64,000 nt of DNA from Clostridiales bacterium (lineage in GTDB: Bacteria; Bacillota; Clostridia; Peptostreptococcales; Anaerovoracaceae). The position numbers and the translations under genes are program-made. Location: assembly GCA_009782285.1 (NCBI GenBank), contig WRJK01000001.1:1-64000 (forward strand), given 5' to 3'. Shown here in pieces: positions 38,948 to 48,516 of the stretch. The notes beneath the pieces were generated by a model. It was not told where the DNA came from, made no database searches, and worked only from the letters and a program-made list of their open reading frames with translations. Within the stretch, counting starts at the first letter, position 1, and each line of letters begins with the position of its first letter.

Positions 38948-40576
38948 TTGCGGGACAAACTGGAACAACTGTTGGCAAAGGCAAGAGAAACAAACGACAA
39001 GTTGAGTAAACGTAATCGAATCCTTCTAATATCGTGCGCCGCCGCCGTTTTAGTAATTGCAGTGGGCGGGGCGCTGTTGTTGAACGCAAACAAAAGCTCC
39101 ACGCCTTTGCTGGTCAACCTTTCGCAGACGGAAGCGACGGAAATCATAGGAAAGCTTCAGGACATGGGCGTGAACGCGACCTACAGCAAGGGGACTATCT
39201 CAGTCCCTTCAAACCAGGAAGACACGCTTAGGGCGCAGCTTGTGCTGTTGGGTTACCCAAAACAAGGGATGACTTACGATGTCTTCAAAGACAACGTCGG
39301 CATGATGGCGACGGATTTTGAAAAGGAGACGTTCAAGCTTTACGACCTGCAGGATCGGATAGCAGGCACTATTCGGCATTTTGAAGGCGTTGAGGACGCT
39401 GTGGTCTTCATTTCCACGGGAAACAACGGCAAGTATGTGCTGGAAAAGGACAAGGAAGAGCCCAGTGTGGGCGTGACAGTGTTCATGAGGGGCAGAGGAT
39501 CCCCCAGCCCTGACCAAGTGAAAGGCATTCAGCGGCTGGTGACCCATGCAATCCCGGGGATGAAGACCGAAAACGTGGCGGTTGTTGACGGCAACGGTAA
39601 TGACGTGACAGACGGCCCGAAGATGGAAGAGTCAGGGGTGTCGAGGCTGAAGAGGACGCTGGAGAGCGAGATAGAGGAAAGCGTCAGGTCAAAGGTTGAA
39701 TACCTAATTGAGGCCATATTCGGACCGGACAAGGTCAGGGTCTCGGTTAGCTGCAGCGTTGACGTCAAAAAGAAAATTCAGGAAAGGATTGACTACTACC
39801 CAGTTGAGGGCACCGACCACGGGGTGACTGAGCACATGGAGACCATTGTCGAAGCCGTCGGGCAAGGGAGCGTTGTAGGCGGCGTCCCCGGCACTGAGCT
39901 GAACGCCAACATCCCGATCTATCCAAACATCACGTCGGACGGGTCTGACATTTACTATACTGACGAAAAGGCGTTTGATTACCTTGTCAGTCAGATGAAG
40001 GAGCAGATTCAGGACGACGGGGGGGACATCCTGGACTTGTCCGTGGGCATTGCCGTCGATGAAGAAAGGCTCACCCGCACCCAAAAAGAAGACCTGAGAC
40101 AGATGGTGGCAAATGCGGCAGGGATAAGCGTTGCCGATGCAGACCAAAAGGTCTCCGTAGTGAACTATCCCTTTGCAAGGGATACGACAGAGACTGTTGT
40201 CGGCCCTATCGCTAAGTATTTTGAGGACAACCCCCTCATGAAATGGGTGCTGATCGGCGCACTGGGGTTGCTGCTTTTGCTCATCGTCCTGTTCATTTTG
40301 GTCTGGAGGAAGGTTATGGCCAAAAAGAGGCGCAAACAGGAAGAGAAGGATCTGCAGGCGATGGAGGAAGCGGCGGCTGCGGCAGCGTCAGCGGCGGCTG
40401 CGGCAGGAGTTGCAGAGGAAGAGGTAGACATACTGAACATACCGCTCGACCAAGTGAAGAAAACCCGTGAAATGGAGCTCAAGGCGCAAATCGGCGAATT
40501 TGCCGACTTGAACCCTGAGATAGCTGCACAGCTGATAAAGACATGGTTGAAGGGGGGGACAGGCAATGAGCAGTGA
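38948..40576 (+). CDS. fliF: FliF flagellar MS-ring protein
   Basis: 542 residues from TTG 38948 (GAGGAAA upstream). Two membrane segments bracket the ring domains: ILLISCAAAVLVIAVGGALL near residue 25-45 and WVLIGALGLLLLLIVLFILV near 430-455. The YscJ/FliF domain reads LSQTEATEIIGKLQDMGVNA, VPSNQEDTLRAQLVLLGYP and IAGTIRHFEGVEDAVVFIST. The cytoplasmic tail ends in the FliG-binding segment. It is the basal-body scaffold in the membrane. It overlaps fliG by 11 bases. Confidence 0.96.
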   Translation: MRDKLEQLLAKARETNDKLSKRNRILLISCAAAVLVIAVGGALLLNANKSSTPLLVNLSQTEATEIIGKLQDMGVNATYSKGTISVPSNQEDTLRAQLVLLGYPKQGMTYDVFKDNVGMMATDFEKETFKLYDLQDRIAGTIRHFEGVEDAVVFISTGNNGKYVLEKDKEEPSVGVTVFMRGRGSPSPDQVKGIQRLVTHAIPGMKTENVAVVDGNGNDVTDGPKMEESGVSRLKRTLESEIEESVRSKVEYLIEAIFGPDKVRVSVSCSVDVKKKIQERIDYYPVEGTDHGVTEHMETIVEAVGQGSVVGGVPGTELNANIPIYPNITSDGSDIYYTDEKAFDYLVSQMKEQIQDDGGDILDLSVGIAVDEERLTRTQKEDLRQMVANAAGISVADADQKVSVVNYPFARDTTETVVGPIAKYFEDNPLMKWVLIGALGLLLLLIVLFILVWRKVMAKKRRKQEEKDLQAMEEAAAAAASAAAAAGVAEEEVDILNIPLDQVKKTREMELKAQIGEFADLNPEIAAQLIKTWLKGGTGNEQ

Positions 40577-41570
40577 GCTGTCGCTGGGCCAGAAAGCGGC
40601 TACGGTCATAATTTCGCTTGGGACTGAGACGGCATCAAAGCTGTACAAATTCCTGAGCGAAGACGAGCTCGAAGCCCTTACCTTGGAAGTCGCCAAGATG
40701 GAAAACATTTCGCCGGAAGTGACGGAGAGCGCCTTGGACGATTTCTACAAGCTGTGCCTTACCCAAAAAGTCATAACCGACGGTGGGCTCGAATACGCCA
40801 AGACCGTCTTGGAAAAAGCTTTCGGCCTTCAAGTGGCTACGTCATTGCTGGAGCGGGTGACAAAATCACTGAAAGTCAGGTCGTTCGAGTTTATCAGGAA
40901 AACCGACAGCAAGAACCTGTTTGCAGTCATCCAGCATGAGAGGCCGCAGACCTTGGCGTTGATCCTGTCATATGCCAGAGCAGACCAAGCGTCTGCCGTA
41001 ATACAGGAACTGCCCAAGAGCAAGAGGATCCAAGTCGTCGAGTGCATCGCGAAGATGGACAGCACGTCGCCGGAGACGATAAAAATAGTGGAAAACGTGC
41101 TCGAAAAGCGGTTCGCTTCGGTACTTTCCCTTGACTTTGCGCAGATTGGCGGCATCGACTACATCGCGGATGTTTTGAACAACATGGACAGGGGCAACGA
41201 GAAGTTCATATTCGACGAGCTCAGCAAAAAAGACGCGAAGCTGGCTGACGAGATCAGGAAGAAGATGTTTGTGTTCGAAGACATTACTATTATCGACAAC
41301 AGGGGCATCCAGAAAATACTCACCCAAGTCGACGCCCACGACTTGGTGTACGCGCTCAAAGGGGCGAACAAGGAAGTTATGGACCTCATATTCGCGAACA
41401 TGTCTACCCGTATGGCGGAAACCATCAAATCCGACTTGGAATACACGTACAACGTCCGCGTAAGGGATGTGGAAGAGGCGCAGCAGCGCATTGTAGCCGT
41501 GATCAGGCGCTTGGAAGAAGAAGGCGAACTGGTGATAGCAAAGGGTGGGCAGGATGAAATCATTGCTTAG
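40566..41570 (+). CDS. fliG: FliG motor switch protein
   Basis: 334 residues. FliG N, middle and C domains: LGQKAATVIISLGTETASKL, the EHPQ-type segment QHERPQTLALILSYARADQA, and FVFEDITIIDNRGIQKILTQ followed by a C-domain carrying the charged torque helix (TRMAETIKSDLEYTYNVRVR). It sits on FliF and interacts with MotA. It overlaps fliH by 17 bases. Confidence 0.97.
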   Translation: MSSELSLGQKAATVIISLGTETASKLYKFLSEDELEALTLEVAKMENISPEVTESALDDFYKLCLTQKVITDGGLEYAKTVLEKAFGLQVATSLLERVTKSLKVRSFEFIRKTDSKNLFAVIQHERPQTLALILSYARADQASAVIQELPKSKRIQVVECIAKMDSTSPETIKIVENVLEKRFASVLSLDFAQIGGIDYIADVLNNMDRGNEKFIFDELSKKDAKLADEIRKKMFVFEDITIIDNRGIQKILTQVDAHDLVYALKGANKEVMDLIFANMSTRMAETIKSDLEYTYNVRVRDVEEAQQRIVAVIRRLEEEGELVIAKGGQDEIIA

Positions 41571-42462
41571 TGATGCATGCAGTAAAATATTCAAATTCAG
41601 TGACTTCGCAGAAGAAGAGCCCGTACCTGAAACAAACTGCGGCCTTTTTTCGACAGAGGCGCCGTACATAATATTCACGGACGACGACCTGTTGGCCAAT
41701 GACAAGGCACCGGAAGAAGACGAGGAAGCAGGCGGCGATGACGAAGTCGCCTTGGAAAGCCCTGGTGAGACAGCGGCAGCCGAAGAGGCGCAGGAAAGCG
41801 CGGCAGCGTCTTTTGCAGAAATGATGATCGAAAAAGCGGAGCAGGAGGCAAAAAGCATCATCGAAGAAGCGCGGGACAAGGCTGAATCAGCACTGGCTGA
41901 GGCTGAGCAAAAGGCCGGGGAGGTTTTTTCGGCAGCAAAAAAAGAAGGTTATGAAAAAGGATACGAGGCAGGGTTTGCTGAAGGCAGTGAAGAAGGCGCA
42001 AACCGTGCGTTGAACACGACGAAGGACAAATACAGGAAGTTGATTGAAGCGGTTGACGAGGCTTGTTGGGACATCGACGCCCAGAAAACCGAGATGCTAA
42101 AGCAGAACATCGAAGACCTTACTGAACTGGCTCTTTCGATTGCGGAAAAGGTTGTCTGCGTGTCCCTTGAATCAAGCGGGGAAGTCATAAAAAGGATGAT
42201 ACTGGCTGCAGCAGCTCCAGCCGGTGAGGAGCAGTGGGCAAAAGTGGTCATATCCTCATCGGACGCCAAGCTGACAGAAGAAGACGGGATAGACTTGATA
42301 GCGGAACTTGCTGCCATATCTGACAAAATCGACTTGGTAGTGATGGACGGCGCAGCACAGGGGACCTGCCTTGTGGAGTTCCCGGACCACGTGACGGACG
42401 CAAGCGCAGGAATCCAGCTGCAGAACATCAAGGACTTGGTGCGCGGGGCAGACAGAGAGTAG
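41554..42462 (+). CDS. fliH: FliH flagellar export ATPase regulator
   Basis: 302 residues from ATG 41554. An acidic N-terminal region is followed by a long Glu/Ala coiled coil (EQEAKSIIEEARDKAESALA, then GYEKGYEAGFAEGSEEGANR), the GxxxG-rich helix of FliH, and a C-terminal V-ATPase-E-like domain (LALSIAEKVV onward). FliH brings FliI to the export gate. The start is preceded by AAGGGTGGGCAGG inside fliG. N-terminal acidity is unusually strong. Confidence 0.92.
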   Translation: MKSLLSDACSKIFKFSDFAEEEPVPETNCGLFSTEAPYIIFTDDDLLANDKAPEEDEEAGGDDEVALESPGETAAAEEAQESAAASFAEMMIEKAEQEAKSIIEEARDKAESALAEAEQKAGEVFSAAKKEGYEKGYEAGFAEGSEEGANRALNTTKDKYRKLIEAVDEACWDIDAQKTEMLKQNIEDLTELALSIAEKVVCVSLESSGEVIKRMILAAAAPAGEEQWAKVVISSSDAKLTEEDGIDLIAELAAISDKIDLVVMDGAAQGTCLVEFPDHVTDASAGIQLQNIKDLVRGADRE

Positions 42463-42472
42463 GAGGCGAATT

Positions 42473-43774
42473 TTGTATTATAGAAAGCTGGCTGACATCG
42501 TCAAAAAAACGGAATTTGCCAATCGGCTCGGCAAAATCGAAAACGTGATAGGAATGACCATTGAAGCCTCCGGCGTCAAGGGCGGCATCGGTGACCTGTG
42601 CATCATCAGCGACATGGGCAAGTTTCCGGTGCTGGCGGAAATCGTCGGGTTCAAGGACGACAGGGTGCTGCTTATGCCCTATGATGAAATAAGGGGCATC
42701 TCAGTGGGGAACTACGTCAAAAACACAAAGCGCAAGCTGGGGGTGCCGGTGGGGGGCTTCCTGCTGGGAAGGATAATAAACGCCATAGGAGAGCCCATCG
42801 ACGAAGGTGCGCCGTTTGTGAAGAAGCCAGGGCATTTTTCCGGAAGCGGATACACTAACCCGCTGAGCAGGCCTCCAATATCTGAAAGGCTTGATTTTGG
42901 GGTCAAGGCCATAGACGGGCTGCTAACCATAGGGAAAGGGCAGAGGATAGGAATATTTTCGGGAAGCGGCGTAGGGAAGAGCACTTTGATGGGTATGGTT
43001 GCGAGGAAAGCCTATGCGGACATAAACGTCATCGCTCTAGTTGGCGAGAGGGGCAGGGAAGTTCTGGAATTCATCCAGCGCGACTTGGGCGAAGAAGGGC
43101 TGAAAAAATCGATCGTCGTCGTCGCCACGTCGGATCAGCCGGCAATGATGAGGGCAAGGTGCCCGCTTACCGCCACGCTGGTGGCTGAGCATTTCAGAGA
43201 GCAGGGCTTGGATGTGCTTCTTATGATGGACTCGCTTACCAGGTTCGCCATGGCTCAGCGGGAGATAGGGCTCGCCATAGGCGAGCCGCCCATAGCGAGG
43301 GGGTACACGCCGTCGATCTATGCGGAACTCCCGAAGCTCCTCGAGCGCAGCGGGAATTTCTCTACAGGTTCGATTACTGGGATTTACACTGTTTTGGTGG
43401 AAGGGGACGACACCAACGAGCCAATTTCGGACACCGTAAGGGGGATACTGGACGGGCATATTGTTCTGTCGAGAAAGCTGGCGCACAGGCGCCATTTCCC
43501 AGCGATCGACGTAAGCGCAAGCATTTCCCGGCTGATGATATCGATTGTTTCTGACGAGCACATAAACACAGCTGCCAAAATAAGAAGCATACTGAGCATA
43601 TACGAGCAAAACGAAGACTTGGTAGCCATTGGGGCGTACAAAGCAGGCTCGAACCCAGAGCTGGATGCCGCCATCGGCAAAATAGGCAGCATCAACAGCT
43701 TCTTGACACAGGACATAGACGAAGCGTTTACATATAACGACATTTTGCAGAAGATGAAGCATATAGCGAGTTAA
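42473..43774 (+). CDS. fliI: FliI flagellar export ATPase
   Basis: 433 residues from TTG 42473 (AGGAGGCG upstream). F1-beta-like ATPase: Walker A GSGVGKST (164-171), VALVGERGREVLEFI-type segment, Walker B region VLLMMDSLTRFAMAQRE and AELPKLLERSG. It energises type III export at the flagellar base. Length and motifs are standard. Confidence 0.97.
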   Translation: MYYRKLADIVKKTEFANRLGKIENVIGMTIEASGVKGGIGDLCIISDMGKFPVLAEIVGFKDDRVLLMPYDEIRGISVGNYVKNTKRKLGVPVGGFLLGRIINAIGEPIDEGAPFVKKPGHFSGSGYTNPLSRPPISERLDFGVKAIDGLLTIGKGQRIGIFSGSGVGKSTLMGMVARKAYADINVIALVGERGREVLEFIQRDLGEEGLKKSIVVVATSDQPAMMRARCPLTATLVAEHFREQGLDVLLMMDSLTRFAMAQREIGLAIGEPPIARGYTPSIYAELPKLLERSGNFSTGSITGIYTVLVEGDDTNEPISDTVRGILDGHIVLSRKLAHRRHFPAIDVSASISRLMISIVSDEHINTAAKIRSILSIYEQNEDLVAIGAYKAGSNPELDAAIGKIGSINSFLTQDIDEAFTYNDILQKMKHIAS

Positions 43775-43797
43775 CGGGAACGAATAAGGAGCGATGA

Positions 43798-44250
43798 ATG
43801 AAAAAGTTTACGTTTTCTCTAAGCACGGTAAAAGGCTACAAGGACAAGCTGCTTGGCAATTTAAAAATAGAACATGCCGCGATACTGGCAAAGATGTCGA
43901 AGCAAAAGGAATTGATCAAAGGCATGGAAGAGTCCGAGAGGCTGGTCAACAGCGAGTTGAATGAAAGAAACAGCAAGGGGATAGCCCCCCACGAGCTGGT
44001 GAATTACCAGCGCTACCTGAGAGTGCTGCAAAACGACATAAAAGTTGAATACGAGAACCTTGCGAAACTTCAGAAGGCTGAAGAGGAAAAGCGGGAAGAG
44101 CTTTTGGAGATGAAGAAGGAAACAGCCTCCTTTGAGAAATTGGAAGAGAAAAAACTGGAAGAATACAACGTTCTAGCCCGAAAAGAGGGTGAATTGTTCA
44201 TAGAAGAGTTTGTGAGCAACAAAAAGTATGCAAAACAAGAAAGGAGGTGA
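43798..44250 (+). CDS. fliJ: FliJ flagellar export chaperone
   Basis: 150 residues, nearly all coiled coil: KKFTFSLSTVKGYKDKLLGN at the N-terminus, a long amphipathic helix pair, and a Lys/Glu-rich C-terminus ending KKYAKQERR. FliJ fits into the FliI hexamer like the gamma subunit of ATP synthase. Low sequence conservation makes position (after fliI, before fliK) an important part of the call. An alternative ATG lies at 43794 but is out of frame. Confidence 0.9.
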   Translation: MKKFTFSLSTVKGYKDKLLGNLKIEHAAILAKMSKQKELIKGMEESERLVNSELNERNSKGIAPHELVNYQRYLRVLQNDIKVEYENLAKLQKAEEEKREELLEMKKETASFEKLEEKKLEEYNVLARKEGELFIEEFVSNKKYAKQERR

Positions 44251-44256
44251 TGAAAA

Positions 44257-45348
44257 TTGCAAGCAGTAAACGCGGAGTACGGCAAGCCTTTTGACGCTGT
44301 GCCTTTGTGGGCAGATGGAAAGCCAAGGGCGCCTGCCAAAGAAGGAAGCTCGTTTTTGGACATTGTGGGCAAGGCGCTGAGCGAGAAGGATGCGAGCTGC
44401 AGTTCAGATGATTTGCAGATGGGTGTCTTGATAGCAATGCTGGCAGAGGCAGACGTGACGGTGCAACCTATTGATGTCATAGGCCAGGTGCGGGCGCGGC
44501 AAGGGCATGGGCAGGAAATGCAGCAAAAAGCCCAAGCAGCACCGGAAGCGCAGCATGAAGCCGCAGCGGGCATTCAGGAGAGCGCTGTGAAGCAAGAAGG
44601 CGTAGCCGAAGCAGCGGCAAGCACTGTGACGCCGGCAAGGGAGGCAAATCAAGCGAAGCCGGAGACAGCCAAACCGGAACCAGCGGTTGCAAAGGCGGCA
44701 CAGCAAAATGCCCAAACAAGCAACGAGAAAAGCGAGCAAACGCAAGTCGAGAAGCAGGCGCCGGCGAAGAGCGAAGCCAACTCAACCAAACCTGCTGACA
44801 TCAGGCAAGAAACGGCTAAGGGCGTCAAGCAGGAAGCAGCAAAGGACTTTAAGCAAGAAATAGCCGGGCCGGCTAGGCAGGAAACCCAGATCGACACAGA
44901 AAAGACCTACATCAGAGTCGGCGACGGGGACAAGATCGGCTCTGAAAAGTTCGCTTCCGAGGTGTCGGACAAGATACTCGCGAAGATGACGGAAGGGAAG
45001 CAGCAATTCGAGGTCGAGCTTATGCCCAGAGAACTGGGGAAAATCATCATCAAGCTAGTCATGCAGAACGGCAAAGCAGAAATCATAATGCAGTGCCTAA
45101 ACCCCAAGACCCAGCAGCTTGTCATGATGAACATGGAATCAATTAGGGCCATAGTCGAGGAAAGGACCGGGATGCAGACGGCTGTGACGGTAAAGGAGGA
45201 CGCCGAAGCGAGAAGCGACATGGATGGCAAAGGCCAAGGCAAGCAAAGCGGGCAGGATGGCCAGCAGGAGAAGAAATGGGCCGAAGCCGAGGCAGACATC
45301 TTTTTGCAGCAGCTAAGGCTGGGGCTTGCGGAATTGTCGGATACTTGA
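44257..45348 (+). CDS. fliK: FliK hook-length control protein
   Basis: 363 residues from TTG 44257 (GGAGGTGATG upstream). The centre (about 85-210) is low-complexity, rich in Ala, Gln, Glu and Lys, as expected of the molecular ruler. The C-terminal Flg_hook domain (about 240-340) shows FEVELMPRELGKIIIKLVMQ and GKAEIIMQCLNPKTQQLVMM. FliK is secreted and switches export specificity when the hook is complete, acting on FlhB. Confidence 0.92.
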   Translation: MQAVNAEYGKPFDAVPLWADGKPRAPAKEGSSFLDIVGKALSEKDASCSSDDLQMGVLIAMLAEADVTVQPIDVIGQVRARQGHGQEMQQKAQAAPEAQHEAAAGIQESAVKQEGVAEAAASTVTPAREANQAKPETAKPEPAVAKAAQQNAQTSNEKSEQTQVEKQAPAKSEANSTKPADIRQETAKGVKQEAAKDFKQEIAGPARQETQIDTEKTYIRVGDGDKIGSEKFASEVSDKILAKMTEGKQQFEVELMPRELGKIIIKLVMQNGKAEIIMQCLNPKTQQLVMMNMESIRAIVEERTGMQTAVTVKEDAEARSDMDGKGQGKQSGQDGQQEKKWAEAEADIFLQQLRLGLAELSDT

Positions 45349-45365
45349 GGAAAGGAGTGACAAAT

Positions 45366-45863
45366 ATGTCAGACCCGATAAACGGGGCAAACAGCATAGC
45401 AAACAACCACTACGTCGACATGCAGATACAGTCGGCGGTGCAAAGGGCGGCATCAACTACGGAAGCCGGCCTCGGCATGAACGATTTCATCAGGCTGCTT
45501 GTAGCGCAGCTTCAAAACCAAGACATGCTGAACCCCATGGACAACACCGAATTCATAGCCCAGATGGCCACATTTTCAACGCTGACCGCAATAAACAGCA
45601 TGGCAGAGCAGAGCATGACCTCATATGCAGTGTCGCTTCTTGGGAAGGAAGTAACCGCAGCGGCCTTCAATACCGCAGGGAACCTGGAAAAAACAACAGG
45701 GGTCGTCACCGGGGTCTCGCTCTTTGAAGGCAGCCCAAAGGTCTACATTGGCGACAAGGCGTTTGACCTTCAAAGCGTCATGACCGTGGGCAAACTGCCC
45801 GAGCCTGAGAGCCAGAACGAGCCGGAGGACCGGAGCGAGCCGGAGGTTGATGAACATGACTGA
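45366..45863 (+). CDS. flgD: FlgD hook-capping scaffold, N-terminal type
   Basis: 165 residues from ATG 45366 (AAAGGAGTGA upstream). The conserved FlgD N-terminal domain is GLGMNDFIRLLVAQLQNQDM followed by NPMDNTEFIAQMATFSTLTA and SLLGKEV; a short beta domain and acidic tail follow. FlgD caps the growing hook. It is shorter than enterobacterial FlgD, normal for Firmicutes. Confidence 0.95.
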   Translation: MSDPINGANSIANNHYVDMQIQSAVQRAASTTEAGLGMNDFIRLLVAQLQNQDMLNPMDNTEFIAQMATFSTLTAINSMAEQSMTSYAVSLLGKEVTAAAFNTAGNLEKTTGVVTGVSLFEGSPKVYIGDKAFDLQSVMTVGKLPEPESQNEPEDRSEPEVDEHD

Positions 45864-46251
45864 TGTAAGCAGAGCAAACGCACAAAACAGAATCAGCCAA
45901 GTGGTGGGGAACACTGCGGCAACCGAAGCCCTGAGAAGGGGAACCGTGCCGGGCACTGCTTTCAAGACGCTGTTGGACGAGCAGCTCTCAAAGAACAGCC
46001 CGCTCCTGTTTTCGAAGCACGCCCGCGAAAGGGTTGACCAGAGGGGCATAGAGCTTACTGACACACTGCTCAAAAGCCTCGGCGACGCCGTTTCGATGGC
46101 GAGGGACAAAGGGGCGAAGGATGTGGTCGTCATCGACGCCAAGCAGGCATTCATAGTGAACATCCCCAACAACGTTGTCATAACAACGATGACCGGCAGC
46201 GAGATGAAGGAAAACGTATTTACAAATATTGACAGTGCTGTGATCATATGA
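45856..46251 (+). CDS. Conserved flagellar operon protein (TIGR02530 type)
   Basis: 131 residues from ATG 45856, with GGAGG 9 bases upstream and an 8-base overlap with flgD. The C-terminal part matches the conserved flagellar operon protein seen between flgD and flgE in clostridia and Bacillus: SKHARERVDQRGIELTDTLL, AKDVVVIDAKQAFIVNIPNN and ENVFTNIDSAVII at the C-terminus. Function is not established; strict synteny suggests a role in hook assembly. Confidence 0.85.
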   Translation: MTDVSRANAQNRISQVVGNTAATEALRRGTVPGTAFKTLLDEQLSKNSPLLFSKHARERVDQRGIELTDTLLKSLGDAVSMARDKGAKDVVVIDAKQAFIVNIPNNVVITTMTGSEMKENVFTNIDSAVII

Positions 46252-46335
46252 CCGGACCATTTATGGAAGTCATGGAAGCTTGTCCGAATGACGGGCTTCA
46301 AAACGGCTCTTTCAAATTTGAAAGGAGACTAAATA

Positions 46336-47415
46336 ATGGTTAAATCAATGTATGCTGCCGTGGCTGGGCTGCGGACGCATCAGGCCAAAATGGACGTTAT
46401 CGGGAACAACATAGCGAACGTGAACACTTACGGTTTCAAAAAAGCGAGAGCTACGTTCAGGGATCAGTTTTACGCCACGATGAAAGGTTCCAGCGAAGCC
46501 AACGACGTTTACGGCGGCGGCAACCCGTCCCAAGTGGGGTACGGGGTGGCGCTAAGCTCGGTGGACATAGATTTCGGCACGGGCGCCGGTGCGCCTACAG
46601 GCAACGGCATGGACGTGATGATCAGCGGCAACGGCTTTTTCATGGTTGGCGGCTTTGCAAAGAGCGGCTACGCCACCATATCAAACAACACGGACATGCT
46701 CAACATCTCTTCGCTTTATTACACTAGGGTAGGCATATTCAACATCGACGGGCAGGGCAATTTTGTGGATTCTTGCAGGAACTACGTATACGGGTTCATG
46801 CAGGACTCGCCGATTGTTGCCGCAGCCACCGCTGACGACCCTGAAATTGTCGAGGTGCTGCAGGTTCCCTGGTGCTACTACACTGCAGACGGGAAGCCTG
46901 TCACGGGCGCAGACGGCAAGGCTGTCCGAGTAGAATGGAAAGCAGACCCAGGGCCGCCCCCTAACTATGAGCTGGACGCAAACGGGTTCAAGGTGCGCGA
47001 CGACGGAGCCGATCCGGGCAGTTGGGATGACACGGCAGGGGACTATATTGCGCCGATGAAGCTCACCAACATAAGCATCGGTGCCGACGGCGTCATAACG
47101 GGGACGAACCGCGACACCGAGGAGAACATAACAATAGGGCAGATAGCCGTTGCTGACGTCCCGAACGCCAACGCATTGGAAAACATCAGCGAGGGCTATT
47201 ACAAGGCAAAAAAGAACACCGGCGTCATTACGGCAGAACTCCCCGGAAAAGGGAGCACAGGCTCCCTTGAGCCGGGCAAATTGGAGATGTCAAACGTGGA
47301 CCTTGCCCAAGAGTTCACTGACATGATCACGACACAGAGGGGCTTTCAAGCCAACGGCAGGATAATCACCGTCACCGACGAGATGCTTGCCGAGCTTGTG
47401 AACCTGAAGAGATAG
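46336..47415 (+). CDS. flgE: FlgE flagellar hook protein
   Basis: 359 residues. Both rod/hook signatures are present: MVKSMYAAVAGLRTHQAKMD with IGNNIANVNTYGFKKARATF at the N-terminus and EFTDMITTQRGFQANGRIIT at the C-terminus. The middle contains the hook-domain segment NGMDVMISGNGFFMV. On the short side for a hook protein, but position after flgD supports FlgE. A strong hairpin follows the stop. Confidence 0.92.
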   Translation: MVKSMYAAVAGLRTHQAKMDVIGNNIANVNTYGFKKARATFRDQFYATMKGSSEANDVYGGGNPSQVGYGVALSSVDIDFGTGAGAPTGNGMDVMISGNGFFMVGGFAKSGYATISNNTDMLNISSLYYTRVGIFNIDGQGNFVDSCRNYVYGFMQDSPIVAAATADDPEIVEVLQVPWCYYTADGKPVTGADGKAVRVEWKADPGPPPNYELDANGFKVRDDGADPGSWDDTAGDYIAPMKLTNISIGADGVITGTNRDTEENITIGQIAVADVPNANALENISEGYYKAKKNTGVITAELPGKGSTGSLEPGKLEMSNVDLAQEFTDMITTQRGFQANGRIITVTDEMLAELVNLKR

Positions 47416-47430
47416 GTTTTAACTGTGCAT

Positions 47431-47458
47431 GGCGGGTCTGCCGGCAGGCAGGCCCGCC
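47431..47458 (+). other. Strong GC-rich RNA hairpin between flgE and flbD
   Basis: GGCGGGTCTGCC and GGCAGGCCCGCC form a 12-bp stem (one G-T pair) with a GGCA loop. No T-run follows, so it is more likely a message-stabilising or processing structure at the flgE 3' end than a terminator. Confidence 0.7.
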
Positions 47459-47480
47459 AAACGCGAGACACGGAGGGGCC

Positions 47481-47690
47481 ATGATATTTCTGACAAAGCT
47501 GAACGGTGAGGAATTTGTAGTAAACTGCGAGCAGATTCAGATGATTGAACTCATACCGGAATCAAAAGTCGTCCTGATGAACAAGGAGTTCTTCATAGTG
47601 CGCGAGACTGCAAAGGAAATCATTGACAAATCGGTCGATTACGGCGCAACCATAATTAACAGGGCCAGGGCGGGCGCAATCGACCTTTAG
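47481..47690 (+). CDS. flbD: FlbD small flagellar protein
   Basis: 69 residues: MIFLTKLNGEEFVVNCEQIQ, then MIELIPESKVVLMNKEFFIV, the FlbD/DUF pattern found directly after flgE in Firmicutes and spirochaetes. Role in motor or stator assembly is not settled. CACGGAGGGGCC precedes the ATG and motA begins 17 bases later. Confidence 0.92.
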   Translation: MIFLTKLNGEEFVVNCEQIQMIELIPESKVVLMNKEFFIVRETAKEIIDKSVDYGATIINRARAGAIDL

Positions 47691-47707
47691 AGGAGGGCGG
47701 CAGGCAT

Positions 47708-48484
47708 ATGGATCCTAGCATGGCCGTCGGCATAGCAGCCGGCATAGGGCTAATAATGTATGGCATCGGCTTTGGAAATTTGGACGCGTTCGCGAGTTTT
47801 CAGAGCGCGGTCATTGTAATTGGCGGAACCTTTGCCGCACTTGTGGCGTCTTTCCCGTCGAGGATGCTTTCGAAAGTACCGCAGCAGGTTGTGATTGCAG
47901 TAAAGGGGCATCTGCCGGAACCCGGCCTGTTCATTGAGCAGATAGCATACTTCGCCGAAGTGGCAAGGAGGTACGGGCTCCTTGCGCTTGAAGAGCACGC
48001 AGTGGTACAGGAGGACGAATTCATGAGAGACAGCCTGCTCCTCATCGTGGACGCGGTTGATTCGGACAAAGCCCGTGCTATGCTTGAAGCCGACTTGGTT
48101 TACCTTGACGACAGGCACAAGGAAGCAAATTCGTTTTTTGAAAGGGGCGCAGCCTTTTCTCCGGCATTCGGCATGATCGGCACCTTGATAGGGCTGATCC
48201 TGATGCTGGCAAACCTGCAGCTGGACGCAGTGGACGGAACCACAGTGCTGACCCACGGAATGGCCATAGCGCTGATAACCACGTTTTACGGCAGCCTGCT
48301 CGCCAACTTGTTTTTCATACCTGTATCCAGCAAGCTGCAGGCCAAGCACGAAAGGGAGATGCTGTGCAAGCAGATCATCATAGAGGGCATACTGTCGATA
48401 CAAGCCGGCGAGAACCCCAAATTTATCCGCGACAAGCTCATTTCGTTCCTGCCCTATAAGGAAAGGCTCAACCTGAAAAAATAA
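47708..48484 (+). CDS. motA: MotA stator subunit
   Basis: 258 residues. Four membrane segments are visible (two N-terminal, two after residue 150), with the large cytoplasmic loop between them. Conserved strings include AVIVIGGTFAALVASFPSRM, AFGMIGTLIGLILMLANLQL and MAIALITTFYGSLLANLFFI. MotA and MotB form the ion-driven torque unit. GGAGGGCGGC lies upstream of ATG 47708. Whether it uses protons or sodium cannot be decided here. Confidence 0.96.
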   Translation: MDPSMAVGIAAGIGLIMYGIGFGNLDAFASFQSAVIVIGGTFAALVASFPSRMLSKVPQQVVIAVKGHLPEPGLFIEQIAYFAEVARRYGLLALEEHAVVQEDEFMRDSLLLIVDAVDSDKARAMLEADLVYLDDRHKEANSFFERGAAFSPAFGMIGTLIGLILMLANLQLDAVDGTTVLTHGMAIALITTFYGSLLANLFFIPVSSKLQAKHEREMLCKQIIIEGILSIQAGENPKFIRDKLISFLPYKERLNLKK

Positions 48485-48516
48485 GCGGCAGAAGGGACGA
48501 GGAAGGCCATAATGCA

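Noticed and set aside
40968-41879. 303-codon antisense frame over fliG and fliH
   Set aside because: Mirror of the real genes' codon bias; low-complexity Ser/Ala start and no start signals.
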